Assembly (NCBI RefSeq): GCF_000348985.1
Contig: NC_035925.1
Coordinates: forward strand, 620,001 to 684,000
Length of the DNA: 64,000 bases
Origin: Huiozyma naganishii CBS 8797
Lineage: Eukaryota; Ascomycota; Saccharomycetes; Saccharomycetales; Saccharomycetaceae
Direction of reading: 5' to 3'
The notes under the pieces were generated by a model, which saw only the letters and a list, made by a program, of their open reading frames with translations, had not been told where the DNA came from and did not search any database. The position numbers and the translations under genes were made by a program. Each line of letters starts with the position of its first letter. The stretch's first letter is position 1. This document shows, in pieces, positions 10,058 to 19,859 of this stretch.

Positions 10058-10504
10058 TGTTGATGTGGACTAGGGTTAGATTAGCTAGTTATATAAGTTA
10101 GCTACTGTTAGTTATTATCTAAGTATATACTGTAGTCGACCCGTTGGTTGTACCTTGCGATGATTATTAGTTAATCAGTTATTCTTGGTTAATTCCCGTT
10201 GTATTCCTCGGTTCATATTCCGAGAAGCTTCAAGGCCTGAGATAATCCTGCATGGCCTGGTTATATATGCTTCGGAAGTATCTGTGGGGTGCACTTATTG
10301 AACACATCCCTTACCCGGGTTCACAGTGTTCCGTGCCGTTGTATAATTGGTGGCCAGCCAGCTATATTCGGGGACTCCCACAAATTATGCTAACAGAAGG
10401 AATAGGTATTTCGCTTATTTTGGTTCTGATTTAACTGGTATGACTACGTATACGGTGTAATTAAGAATAGCAAACAGTCCTTACCCACTTTAACTCTTAC
10501 AACC
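10058..10504. mobile_element. Possible solo LTR or LTR remnant (weak)
   Basis: A block of about 447 bp begins TGTTG and ends in CAACCA. These resemble yeast LTR ends (TGTTG...CAACA), although the 3' end is imperfect and I see no target-site duplication. It contains no open frame. A motif near its right end (GTGTAANTAAGAATAGC, 10455-10471) recurs at 10570-10586. The adjacent assembly gap and the gag-like relic further on make an LTR element plausible, but there is no second copy in this window to confirm it. Confidence 0.3.
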
Positions 10505-10644
10505 AACTGCAAAAGCTAGAACAGCATCATTAATGTCATAAAACAATACAGTGTAGTGTAGCTCAAACCGTGTAAGTAAGAATAGCGCTTAGTACAAACA
10601 TATATGTTTATTTTGTTATAGAAAGGAACAATCCGGAGTTGCGT

Positions 10645-10744
10645 NNNNNNNNNNNNNNNNNNNNNNNNNNNNNNNNNNNNNNNNNNNNNNNNNNNNNNNN
10701 NNNNNNNNNNNNNNNNNNNNNNNNNNNNNNNNNNNNNNNNNNNN
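10645..10744. other. Assembly gap (100 N)
   Basis: Exactly 100 N. This is the conventional placeholder for a scaffold gap of unknown size, so the true distance and content are unknown. Gaps like this often mark a repeat such as a full-length retrotransposon. Confidence 0.98.
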
Positions 10745-11415
10745 AGTCCCAAGTGAGCGAACCGCGAACAACCATGAGGTATTCTGAAGTGCCCCGGTGT
10801 GAAGTTCAGGCACAGCGAATGTGGGTCCTCGGAGTGAAGGAGGCGGGAGCTAAGATATATAGGGTTCCATTACGCCGTGTTTGCCAAACCAGGAAAGCGG
10901 GGGTGAACGGCAAAGCGAGTAGTGGCCAGCTACAAGCTAAATCGAGCACCCAAAATGACCGGTGGATCGTGGCCATTTAGTCTGAAGATACTTGATGTAA
11001 CGATCAAGCAGACTGGGTTTGGGATACATAGCAGCATTCCTAGTGTGTACAGGCATTTGGAGCCGTGAAGTTCAGCACAGGTTAGGATGCGCATTGACGA
11101 TAGGGTAGAAGGTTGAAAAGCTGGGAGTGCCCTTGTGTGCGACACCGAGGGTCCGCGGTACTCGGAAGAACCAACAACCAGAACCGTCCCAGACCCAGCT
11201 TTGGGAACTGGGAGTCCGTATTGTGCACAGCCCCAAACGAACACAGTCGTCAGCCTTGAGAATCAAGCACAGAAGCCGAATTATCATTTGCCATGCGTGC
11301 TAAGCACACTACACCCGCCGGCGGATGTAGAGCAAGAGATGTCATGACTATCTCAGGCTCTTAGTCCACATGGAAAATGATAATCCGTTAAAGGCAGAAA
11401 CCGCAGAAGAGAACA
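10745..11415. other. Unassigned, comparatively GC-rich sequence right of the gap
   Basis: There is no intact gene. The sequence is visibly richer in G+C and in purines on the + strand than its surroundings. A short motif (gtgaagttcag[g]cacag) occurs at 10799-10815 and again at 11065-11080. Several moderately open frames are present, but I recognise no domain. Confidence 0.5.
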
Positions 11416-11853
11416 ATGGATGGGGAGACACAACAGGGATCACAAACACAAAGCTGGTCCTGGGAAGACCCAGAAGTCGGCACCTCAAAGGAACGGACCG
11501 GAAAATCGCCAACTAGCAACCAAAGACTGGGAGACCGGTATATACTTTGGGAAGATACCATGTCGGGACCATAAAGCGTTGATGACGCGAGGATCGATGG
11601 CCCGAGGGTAAAACTTGCAGGGAACGTACCAGAGCAGAACCAAACGCGTGGAGTGCGTGAATCAATGGTCTGGACGGTATTGGAAACATAACTGGAGCAG
11701 CTAGTTGAGAGAGAAGACGCAGGATCGAAAGAAAGCCCGCCTCTCCGCAATGTTCAACGTCCGATAGAAAATAGGCATACGAAGCAGAGGATAGACCTAG
11801 AGCGAGTATTCGCAGCCGAAATTGTTGTGCCACCCTTAACACCAAAGAGATAA
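11416..11853 (+). pseudogene. Possible coding relic of unknown family
   Basis: From an ATG at 11416 one frame stays open to a TAA at 11851 except for two internal TAA codons (11572, 11689). The translation is rich in charged residues and in Q, S and T, and has long protein-like runs. It could be a degraded transposon gag or an old host gene; I cannot match it to a family. Chance is not excluded, because stop codons are rarer in this GC-richer patch. Confidence 0.3.
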
Positions 11854-12124
11854 AAAATAGCATGATAGGAAATGGGTGGCTGGTGTACTGAGAAGAGGAG
11901 AGAAGAAAGAAAAACGTATTAAACCAAATTGACAACTAGAACGACAAAAGTGATGAACAAGAATGATCAATGGAACAGAACCCCAGAAACCCTTTTATAA
12001 TCCAAGGATTTAGTGTAGAATAGATGGGAAAGATTGACACAAAAATGCACAAAACCACATATTACACCAGTACATCACATACACGAATAGCCGCTCTTCC
12101 AGACGATATTTCTCAACTATGGCA

Positions 12125-12150
12125 CATAGTTAAGGGAGATCTTAACTATG
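12125..12150. repeat. Perfect inverted repeat (10-bp arms, 6-bp loop)
   Basis: The arms CATAGTTAAG and CTTAACTATG flank a 6-base loop (ggagat). It lies in gene-free DNA, so its role is unknown. It could be a hairpin or a binding site for a dimeric factor. Confidence 0.7.
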
Positions 12151-12989
12151 GGGCGGCACCAAACCGGGACAAGCGGATTCGACACCAGATGTGAGTGGAA
12201 TCAAAGAGTAGCCTGTTTCTGTGGTGGTGCACGACCAAAGTTTGTTCCCTCATATAAGGGCGATTGACGTAGAATGCAACCCAAACATACTTTTGTGTCA
12301 CAAAGTCGCTTCATCAAAAACGGTCTTGTAAACGTGTAACATATCTTGAAATATGCAATTTTAGTACCAGGAAACACAGCTGTAGTTTATTTTTTCATAA
12401 CTGTTTTGGTTTTGTCATGACGGTCCCTTAGCCAAAAATGAAGCTCCCATTCATGAATGGGCTTCAAAGCCCCCCGCTTATTGTAATGACCGCTTTGGCG
12501 CATGTGTTGATGGTAGACAGACAGTCAATTCGTAACCAAATCTTGTTTTTAGTGACCTGGTCTGATCCTGATTTGTCGTAATACCCTCAATTCTCAATAA
12601 ATTAGCTTGTCAACTATACTAGTGTACGCGTTCATTGATAAATAGTCTTCTGACAGTTCAGAATTATTGCAATGGGGGTGTTGCCTCGCTCCAGCGCTGT
12701 TGGTTTGAATCAACTCCACATATAAGCGCTAGGAAAACCAATTACGTGATATAATGGGGTCTTGAGTATGCGATGCTTTAGGGGTTTTATTGAAGTGCAA
12801 TAGAAGGTCTCCTAAGCAGATCTTTCTATACTATAACAGTCCACAAAGCACCATGGATGAAGTTCCAGTTCACAACAGTCGAGTATTTCTGGTGATTTCA
12901 GTTTTATCAGTCGTTTCAGATGACGCCTATCTTCTGCAAACGAATGAACCAGATTGATCTTAAACCAAAAGAAAAACATTAATACGTGA

Positions 12990-13309
12990 ACAGTGTGTCG
13001 TTTTACCTCCAACAAGTGGAAGAAGAATACCAAGTCCTTGAACAATCGGAACAACCGAAACAAGGATTACAACAATTATTCCAATCGGTACAACACCAAC
13101 AACAACGGAAATGTCCGAAACACGTCCAGCAGAACCAGTGGGTCATACTAGGAAGAGGATCATAGCTCCCTCATTTTGAAGTTAGGCGCTAATGCTATGA
13201 TTGAAGAAGACCGCGATTATGCCATCGTCAGGTCTCTGCCTAGAGAACAGGTTTAGGTGAATAATGAGGAATTTTCCCAAGGGGAGTTACACAATATATC
13301 CTCACATTA
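12990..13309 (+). mobile_element. Gag-like relic of an LTR retrotransposon (tentative)
   Basis: One frame reads a basic, Asn/Arg/Ser-rich tail (RFTSNKWKKNTK, then NNRNNRNKDYNNYSNRY and RNTSSRTSGSY). After a TAG it continues in the same frame as an acidic segment (ANAMIEEDRDYAIVRSLPRE) until a second stop, and then to a TAA at about 13307. An Asn/Arg-rich nucleic-acid-binding tail followed by an acidic linker resembles the end of Ty1/copia gag entering pol. A GTTAGGC heptamer, one base from the Ty1 frameshift site CTTAGGC, lies nearby. No protease or reverse-transcriptase motif follows, so the call is uncertain. Confidence 0.33.
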
Positions 13310-15953
13310 ACCATCACCACCACTGTAGTAATCGGTATCATGATGTATACAATGAGCAGCACTTGATCCTAGCATGGTACAGACAGTTAAGATATGTTTT
13401 TTGAAATTTCCTCAATTTTAGTTACGCGTAAACAAGAAAATTGACAATAGGTTTTACTGCAAAGTATCAAATGTTTTCAAGTTGACCATAAGGCTATCTC
13501 ATGCACCGTAGCCTCTTGTGCAGTGAAATAAAATACCTACACAGATCACCGTCCTTTATGGATGCAAAGCGGACAATTTGTGAGACCCATCGACCAGAAT
13601 AGCTGGCTCAGAAAGAGTGGTTCAGAAAATAGTCTTTGATTCGAGATGTGCACTACACTTATCTTCACCGAATCAAATGCCACCCTCTACACGATCCCCC
13701 AGCCCCATTTCCTTGCCTTACACAGGATCATCAGCATTTTTTACGCTGTGTACGATGGAGATGGTGCATCTAGCCTATAGAAAAGCTCTCTATTGAGTAA
13801 ACTGTTTACTATACTGGAAGGGGTAATGAAACGGTCCCATACCTGATTAGGTACGTAATGCACAATTATCGTTGCTGCAGACAAAGAGGGGGTTGGGAAG
13901 GGCAGGTGCATATAGGATAAGGCTACCCGTAGCCAGCTAGAGAGATTCTTCCAATTCTCCTCTCCTTTCTTTTTTTTTACCATTTCTCTCGAAAAAAAAA
14001 CAATTTTAGGCGGGGTCTGGTAAACCATGCGGGACAAACGAATGCACGATTGGTCAAGTGACACGAACGACATAGTGAAATAAGCGAAAGACGACAAAAA
14101 AACCCAATAACTATTCCTAAAAAGTTATTGTTTCTTCAAAGATTCTTGTTTTCGAATTACGAAATTTTCGTACCGTATATGCACAGTACTGTATTGCCGC
14201 AAAAGTTCGATGGGACCTCCGGAAACCCGGCAAAGTCTTGCGTACCGTACTTCTTACACCCTCCCAAGAGACCCGATTTCTACAAGTAAGATACAGCAAC
14301 AGAACAGAGAAATGTAGAAGAGGCTGCAATGCTTTCAAACGACCAATGCGACTCCCGAAAAGCAGTTGGAGGTTAGCCACGAACGCAATACACGTATAGA
14401 CCAATCTTGTTGATCGGGTAACGCTCTAGTAGAACGAGAGGACAAAAGACAAATCACGTCCATATGTGGCGGTGGTGTGCTCGGGTTAAAGAAAGCAAAA
14501 AAAGTCATCGGGAAGAGTAAAAAAGAGGTTCAAGCAGAGTGGGCTATTGGAGCTATCCATATTAGGAGATGCTTAAACAACAGAGACCATGGGAAGCATC
14601 GCCTGGGTCCAATCGAGTATTGACAAAACAGACAGTTCCCGTCCCAAAACGGATAAATGTCAATACATTTTGCTCTGTTCTGGGCTTTCTTTTTTTTAAC
14701 CACGACGTCATCTTCGGCTAACATTTTCCCAGAGTGCAGGAAGAGGCTGTACGGTGTTTTCTGTGCTGAGCGCTTTTATTTTGCACTATATCTCATTTCC
14801 CAATGCGTAAAGTCGAGCGGTTTTTTTTTCTCACTCGAAAGATTTCTGTTTTCGGTGCACGTTTTTCACCTTGTCTTGTTTACAGGTGCGAGCTTCCTCT
14901 TTGAGGGCAGAGCATATTCGTCATCGGCGGAATATAAGCAGATGTCTCCCAGTGAAACTCTGGTATTTGGTTTCTTTTTCTCGCTTACGGCTCTTTGAGT
15001 GACTTTTCTTCTTTGAGTTTATTTTCACCTCGTAGATGTCGCTAATACCAGTTTTCCATTTTGGATTCCCATATTCGGAAATGCACAAACACTGCCATGA
15101 ATTGTTCTCTTTGCTCTTGTTTCCCACGTTTTTTTGCAATATTGTTTACAAAATTGTTGATACTTCACATCAACCAACTGGAAATGTGGTTTCCTCCCCG
15201 GTTTCTCTGCGCAATTTCTGGTTATTTCCATTTCTCACAAACTCTTTTTTTTATTATTCCCGTCCAGCATCAGCCTGGAGGGAAAGATAACAACAAAAAC
15301 GAGGCCGCTTTTCCTCGTTTTTGGGTGAGTATTCGGCAGAAAAAAAGAGGAGCGGAATTGCGGAAAAATCAAAAAGTTACTCGGGTATTAGGAAAGGTAA
15401 CTCACCTCTTTTTTTCCAGCACTGGAATCTCATTACTACCTCTTGAATCTCCTGCATCAGTTTCTTAGTTCGGCTCTTTTTTTTTTTTTTTTTCCCTACT
15501 CGATAAGAATTCGTATTTGTCGCTCGTATCTGCGTCTGTTTGAGGATGTCCAAAACAAATAAACCCTCTTATTCGCTCTTCCAAATTTTTTTACTATATA
15601 TACAGAGAAGAATTTCGACTCAATTGCACCCTTCCAACCTTTCCCCCTTACCTGTCTCTTTCCCCTCTCTTTCTGTCTTCTTACATTATAATTTTTTTTC
15701 TTTCTTGGCTTACAAGTTGGAAAATAAACCAGTCACATAATCATTGATTATTTTCTTCGACCACTATTAAAACCGCTTTCAAGTAGGTTATAATTTTTAT
15801 TTTTTCTTTCTCTTTTCTACTCCAAGAAACATCCTAGAAAGGTTATATTATTCGATTAATATCCTTCCTGCAATCGAGAAAAGAACGAAAAGATAAACTA
15901 TTCGAAGAAGATATTTCAACGATACTCGATTAGATAAATAAAAACCAGATACT
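13310..15953. other. Gene-free DNA grading into the PMA1 promoter and 5' leader
   Basis: No gene is supported here. Open frames of 60-140 codons are scattered on both strands, including a Phe-rich one at 14657-14998. They are low in complexity, overlap one another, and recall the dubious frame BRP1 annotated upstream of S. cerevisiae PMA1. From about 15240 onward the + strand is strongly pyrimidine-rich, with a poly-T run at about 15476-15493. This is typical of promoters and long leaders of highly expressed yeast genes. Confidence 0.6.
15595..15602 (+). promoter_or_regulatory. PMA1: Candidate TATA box of PMA1
   Basis: TATATATA lies 352 bp before the PMA1 ATG, inside the pyrimidine-rich promoter. 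The distance is compatible with the long leader known for S. cerevisiae PMA1. It is a motif match only. Confidence 0.45.
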
Positions 15954-18659
15954 ATGTCTGACGTTGAAGAAAAACCACCTAAGTCATTCGTTGAATCCTC
16001 CGATGAGTCCGACGACGACGACATCGACGCTTTAATTGAGGAGCTTCAATCCAACAATGGTTTGGACGAAGATTCCTCCTCTGAAGAAGAAGAGCACGTC
16101 GCCGCCGGTGAGGCCAGAAACGTTCCAGAGGAATTGTTGCAAACTGACCCATCTTACGGTCTATCTTCCGATGAAGTCGCCAAGAGAAGAAAGAAGTACG
16201 GTTTGAACCAAATGAACGAGGAAAACGAATCCTTGGTCGTTAAGTTCTTGATGTTCTTCATTGGTCCAATTCAATTCGTCATGGAAGCCGCCGCTATTCT
16301 AGCTGCCGGTTTGTCTGACTGGGTCGATTTCGGTGTTATCTGTGGTTTGCTAATGTTGAACGCTTCTGTTGGTTTCATCCAAGAATTCCAAGCCGGTTCC
16401 ATCGTCGATGAATTGAAGAAGACTTTGGCCAACACCGCCGTCGTTATCAGAGACGGTGAATTGATTGAAGTTGCTGCTAACGAAATTGTTCCAGGTGACA
16501 TCTTGCAAATGGAAGATGGTACCATCATCCCAGCTGACGGTCGTTTGGTTACTGAAGACTGTTTCATCCAAATCGATCAATCTGCGATCACTGGTGAATC
16601 TCTAGCTGTCGACAAACGTTACGGTGACCAAGCTTTCTCCTCCTCCACTGTTAAGAGAGGTGAAGGTTTCATGGTCGTTACTGCTACTGGTGACAACACT
16701 TTCGTTGGTAGAGCTGCTGCTTTGGTCAACAAGGCTTCCAGTGGTCAAGGTCATTTCACTGAAGTCTTGAACGGTATCGGTATTGTGCTATTGGTTATGG
16801 TTATTGTTACTTTGTTGTTGGTCTGGACCGCTTGTTTCTACAGAACTGACGGTATTGTTAGAATCTTGAGATACACTCTAGGTATTACCATTATCGGTGT
16901 TCCAGTTGGTCTACCAGCTGTCGTTACCACTACCATGGCTGTCGGTGCTGCTTACTTGGCTAAGAAGCAAGCCATTGTCCAAAAGTTGTCTGCTATTGAG
17001 TCTCTAGCCGGTGTCGAAATCTTGTGTTCCGACAAGACCGGTACTTTGACCAAGAACAAGTTGTCTCTACACGAACCATACACTGTTGAAGGTGTCTCTG
17101 CTGACGACCTGATGTTGACTGCTTGTTTGGCTGCCTCCAGAAAGAAGAAGGGTCTAGACGCTATCGACAAGGCTTTCTTGAAGGCTTTGGCTCAATATCC
17201 AGTTGCTAAGGGTGCTTTGACCAAGTACAAGGTCTTGGAATTCCACCCATTCGACCCTGTCTCCAAGAAGGTTACTGCTGTTGTTGAATCCCCAGAAGGT
17301 GAAAGAATCATTTGTGTCAAGGGTGCCCCATTGTTCGTCTTGAAGACTGTCGAAGAGGACCACCCAATTCCAGAAGATGTCCACGAAAATTACGAAAACA
17401 AGGTTGCTGAATTGGCCTCCAGAGGTTTCAGATCTCTTGGTGTTGCCAGAAAGAGAGGTGAAGGTCACTGGGAAATCTTGGGTGTCATGCCATGTATGGA
17501 CCCTCCAAGAGACGACACTGCCGAAACTGTTAGTGAAGCTAGAAACTTGGGTCTAAGAGTCAAGATGTTAACTGGTGATGCTGTCGGTATTGCTAAGGAA
17601 ACTTGTAGACAATTGGGTTTGGGTAGTAACATTTACAACGCTGAAAGACTAGGTCTAGGTGGTGGTGGTGACATGCCAGGTTCCGAATTGGCCGATTTCG
17701 TTGAAAACGCCGATGGTTTCGCTGAAGTTTTCCCTCAACACAAGTACAAGGTTGTTGAGATTCTACAAAACAGAGGTTACTTGGTTGCTATGACTGGTGA
17801 CGGTGTTAACGATGCTCCATCTCTAAAGAAGGCTGACACTGGTATTGCTGTTGAAGGTGCTACTGATGCTGCTAGATCTGCTGCTGATATTGTTTTCTTG
17901 GCTCCTGGTTTGTCCGCTATTATCGATGCTTTGAAGACCTCCAGACAAATTTTCCACAGAATGTACTCTTACGTCGTCTACCGTATCGCTTTGTCTCTAC
18001 ATTTGGAAATTTTCCTGGGTCTATGGATTGCTATTTTGAACCAGTCTTTGAACATTGACTTGATTGTTTTCATTGCTATTTTCGCTGATGTTGCTACTTT
18101 GACCATTGCTTACGACAACGCTCCATTCTCCCAAAAGCCTGTTAAGTGGAACTTGGCAAGACTATGGGGTATGTCCATCATCCTAGGTATTATTTTGGCT
18201 ATCGGTTCTTGGATTGCTTTGACCACCATGTTCTTGCCAAAGGGTGGTATTGTCCAAAACTTCGGTTCGATTGACGGTATTATGTTCTTGGAAATTTCCT
18301 TGACTGAAAACTGGTTGATTTTCATTACCAGAGCCGTTGGTCCATTCTGGTCTTCCATTCCATCGTGGCAATTAACTGGTGCCGTCTTCGCTGTCGACAT
18401 CATCGCCACTATGTTCACTCTATTCGGCTGGTGGTCTCAAAACTGGACCGACATTGTTACTGTCGTCCGTGTCTACATCTGGTCCATTGGTGTCTTCTGT
18501 GTCATGGGTGGTTTCTACTACGAAATGTCTACCTCTGATGCTTTCGACAGATTGATGAACGGTAAGTCGCTCAGAAAGCACGACAAGCCAACGAGATCTT
18601 TGGAAGATTTCATGGCTGCCATGACCAGAGTTTCCACTCAGCACGAAAAAGAAAACTAA
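15954..18659 (+). CDS. PMA1: Pma1, plasma-membrane H+-ATPase
   Basis: A P3A-type proton pump of 901 residues (S. cerevisiae 918; the N-terminal acidic tail is shorter). It expels H+ at the cell surface, sets cytosolic pH and drives nutrient uptake. Visible motifs are the acidic N-terminus with Asp/Glu runs, the actuator loop TGESLAVDK, the M4 motif [10 protein letters not shown], the phosphorylation site [10 protein letters not shown] (Asp360), KGAPLFVLK, the hinge [20 protein letters not shown] and ten membrane segments. The C-terminus keeps the regulatory residues of the family ([21 protein letters not shown]). Codon use is extremely biased (GGT, GCT, TTG, AGA), as expected for one of the most abundant yeast proteins. 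The neighbouring genes PMC1 and PUF4 correspond to YGL006W and YGL014W. Confidence 0.98.
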   Translation: MSDVEEKPPKSFVESSDESDDDDIDALIEELQSNNGLDEDSSSEEEEHVAAGEARNVPEELLQTDPSYGLSSDEVAKRRKKYGLNQMNEENESLVVKFLMFFIGPIQFVMEAAAILAAGLSDWVDFGVICGLLMLNASVGFIQEFQAGSIVDELKKTLANTAVVIRDGELIEVAANEIVPGDILQMEDGTIIPADGRLVTEDCFIQIDQSAITGESLAVDKRYGDQAFSSSTVKRGEGFMVVTATGDNTFVGRAAALVNKASSGQGHFTEVLNGIGIVLLVMVIVTLLLVWTACFYRTDGIVRILRYTLGITIIGVPVGLPAVVTTTMAVGAAYLAKKQAIVQKLSAIESLAGVEILCSDKTGTLTKNKLSLHEPYTVEGVSADDLMLTACLAASRKKKGLDAIDKAFLKALAQYPVAKGALTKYKVLEFHPFDPVSKKVTAVVESPEGERIICVKGAPLFVLKTVEEDHPIPEDVHENYENKVAELASRGFRSLGVARKRGEGHWEILGVMPCMDPPRDDTAETVSEARNLGLRVKMLTGDAVGIAKETCRQLGLGSNIYNAERLGLGGGGDMPGSELADFVENADGFAEVFPQHKYKVVEILQNRGYLVAMTGDGVNDAPSLKKADTGIAVEGATDAARSAADIVFLAPGLSAIIDALKTSRQIFHRMYSYVVYRIALSLHLEIFLGLWIAILNQSLNIDLIVFIAIFADVATLTIAYDNAPFSQKPVKWNLARLWGMSIILGIILAIGSWIALTTMFLPKGGIVQNFGSIDGIMFLEISLTENWLIFITRAVGPFWSSIPSWQLTGAVFAVDIIATMFTLFGWWSQNWTDIVTVVRVYIWSIGVFCVMGGFYYEMSTSDAFDRLMNGKSLRKHDKPTRSLEDFMAAMTRVSTQHEKEN

Positions 18660-19859
18660 TTTGGGTCTTCTCTTTGAAGGTTCATTTTCAATACCGTTTT
18701 TCTTTTCTTTTATTCCTACTTTTTGAATCTGGTTTAATCTTTTATCTTCATTTTAACTATGGGAACTGATACATCTCATGTTCTATTTCTGCTTCCGGTT
18801 GACAAAATCATTTCTGCTACAACACATGGTACCTTTTTAACGGTTATAATGAACTTTCGGCTTTGACGTCTTTCATTTTTTAAACACACACACACATTAA
18901 AAATTGGAAACGTCAATTGGTATTCTTTAGGTGGTTGGTTATTACACACACACACTTAACCAGTTACCCACTTATAGATGCTGAAAGTTGGTCCATTACT
19001 CATTGAAAAAGTATATGTTGAGTTTCAGGATGCTCTTTTTGTTAATTTTGGCCTGCAGATGTGAACTATCGTTTATTTTACGAATTTCCTAATTTTTGCA
19101 CACACAAATCACGTTTATTAAAGAGACACATACACATGTTTCTACGCACATCATTTTTTTCTCTAGTTTTTCTCATTAATTTTATTTCATTTAATATTTA
19201 ATATTGTATAATTTTGCACTAAAGCGCACACTAATTTATTCATTGAAAACGGGGCCTTGTGTTCTATGGTCAGTACAAGGTGTCGCTATTGCCATTGTCA
19301 ATGCTACTAAGTTACGTGGACGAGGTCTTGAAAATATGACCCATATCGCTTAACACGGTTTGGGTTAGGCCTCTGGCAGAAAAAATCAAGAAAAAAAAAC
19401 AAGTAAAAATTTTCTAAGTACCACCCCAGCATTGCCGTGAAATGTTGAATTTGGGATTGCAAAAATGATCCGTGGCCACTTTTTGCAAGGTTCTCGGTCC
19501 TCGATCAAATCACACCTATAAACTGATAACCTAATACACAACCTTGTTTTAGCTTTCTGTCTAAGACACCTCCTTCCATATCATTATTATTGATTGTACA
19601 TTATTTGTATTTTAGTTAAGAGAGGGAAAATAATAACAATCGCTGCCAGTTGAGCGTCTTTCTGGTCTTCCCGTATTTTCCTGTAAACTACACCACTATA
19701 ATTTAGGAAATTGCAAGAACTGCGACACCTGGCTCGTTTTTTGTATACTATTGATTGTTTTACCCTCCAAATTTGTATATTATCACTCTCACAGTATTAG
19801 AAAGAGAAACCACTCCCCTTTGTCCTACCGAGTTCTCATAATAATTACCGTCTGAATCC
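18660..19859. other. PMA1 3' region and PUF4 promoter, with CA microsatellites
   Basis: No gene is seen in these 1.2 kb. Short (CA)n runs occur at about 18884-18896 and 18944-18955, with smaller ones near 19099 and 19124. An A-run lies near 19395. A Puf-type element (TGTACATTA) lies at 19595-19603, 257 bp before the PUF4 ATG. Confidence 0.6.
19595..19603 (+). promoter_or_regulatory. Puf4-type RNA element upstream of PUF4
   Basis: TGTACATTA matches the UGUAHAHUA consensus reported for yeast Puf4 targets. It would act only if the transcript starts upstream of it, which the sequence cannot show. Confidence 0.25.

Noticed and set aside
10639..10980. Frame running through the N gap
   Set aside because: Its apparent length comes from unknown bases translated as X; the readable part shows no family features.
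13741..14404. Minus-strand frames of 95-118 codons
   Set aside because: No recognisable features, no codon bias and no homology that I can see.
14657..14998. 113-codon Phe/Ser-rich frame upstream of PMA1
   Set aside because: It is composed of T-rich promoter sequence, like the dubious BRP1 frame upstream of S. cerevisiae PMA1.
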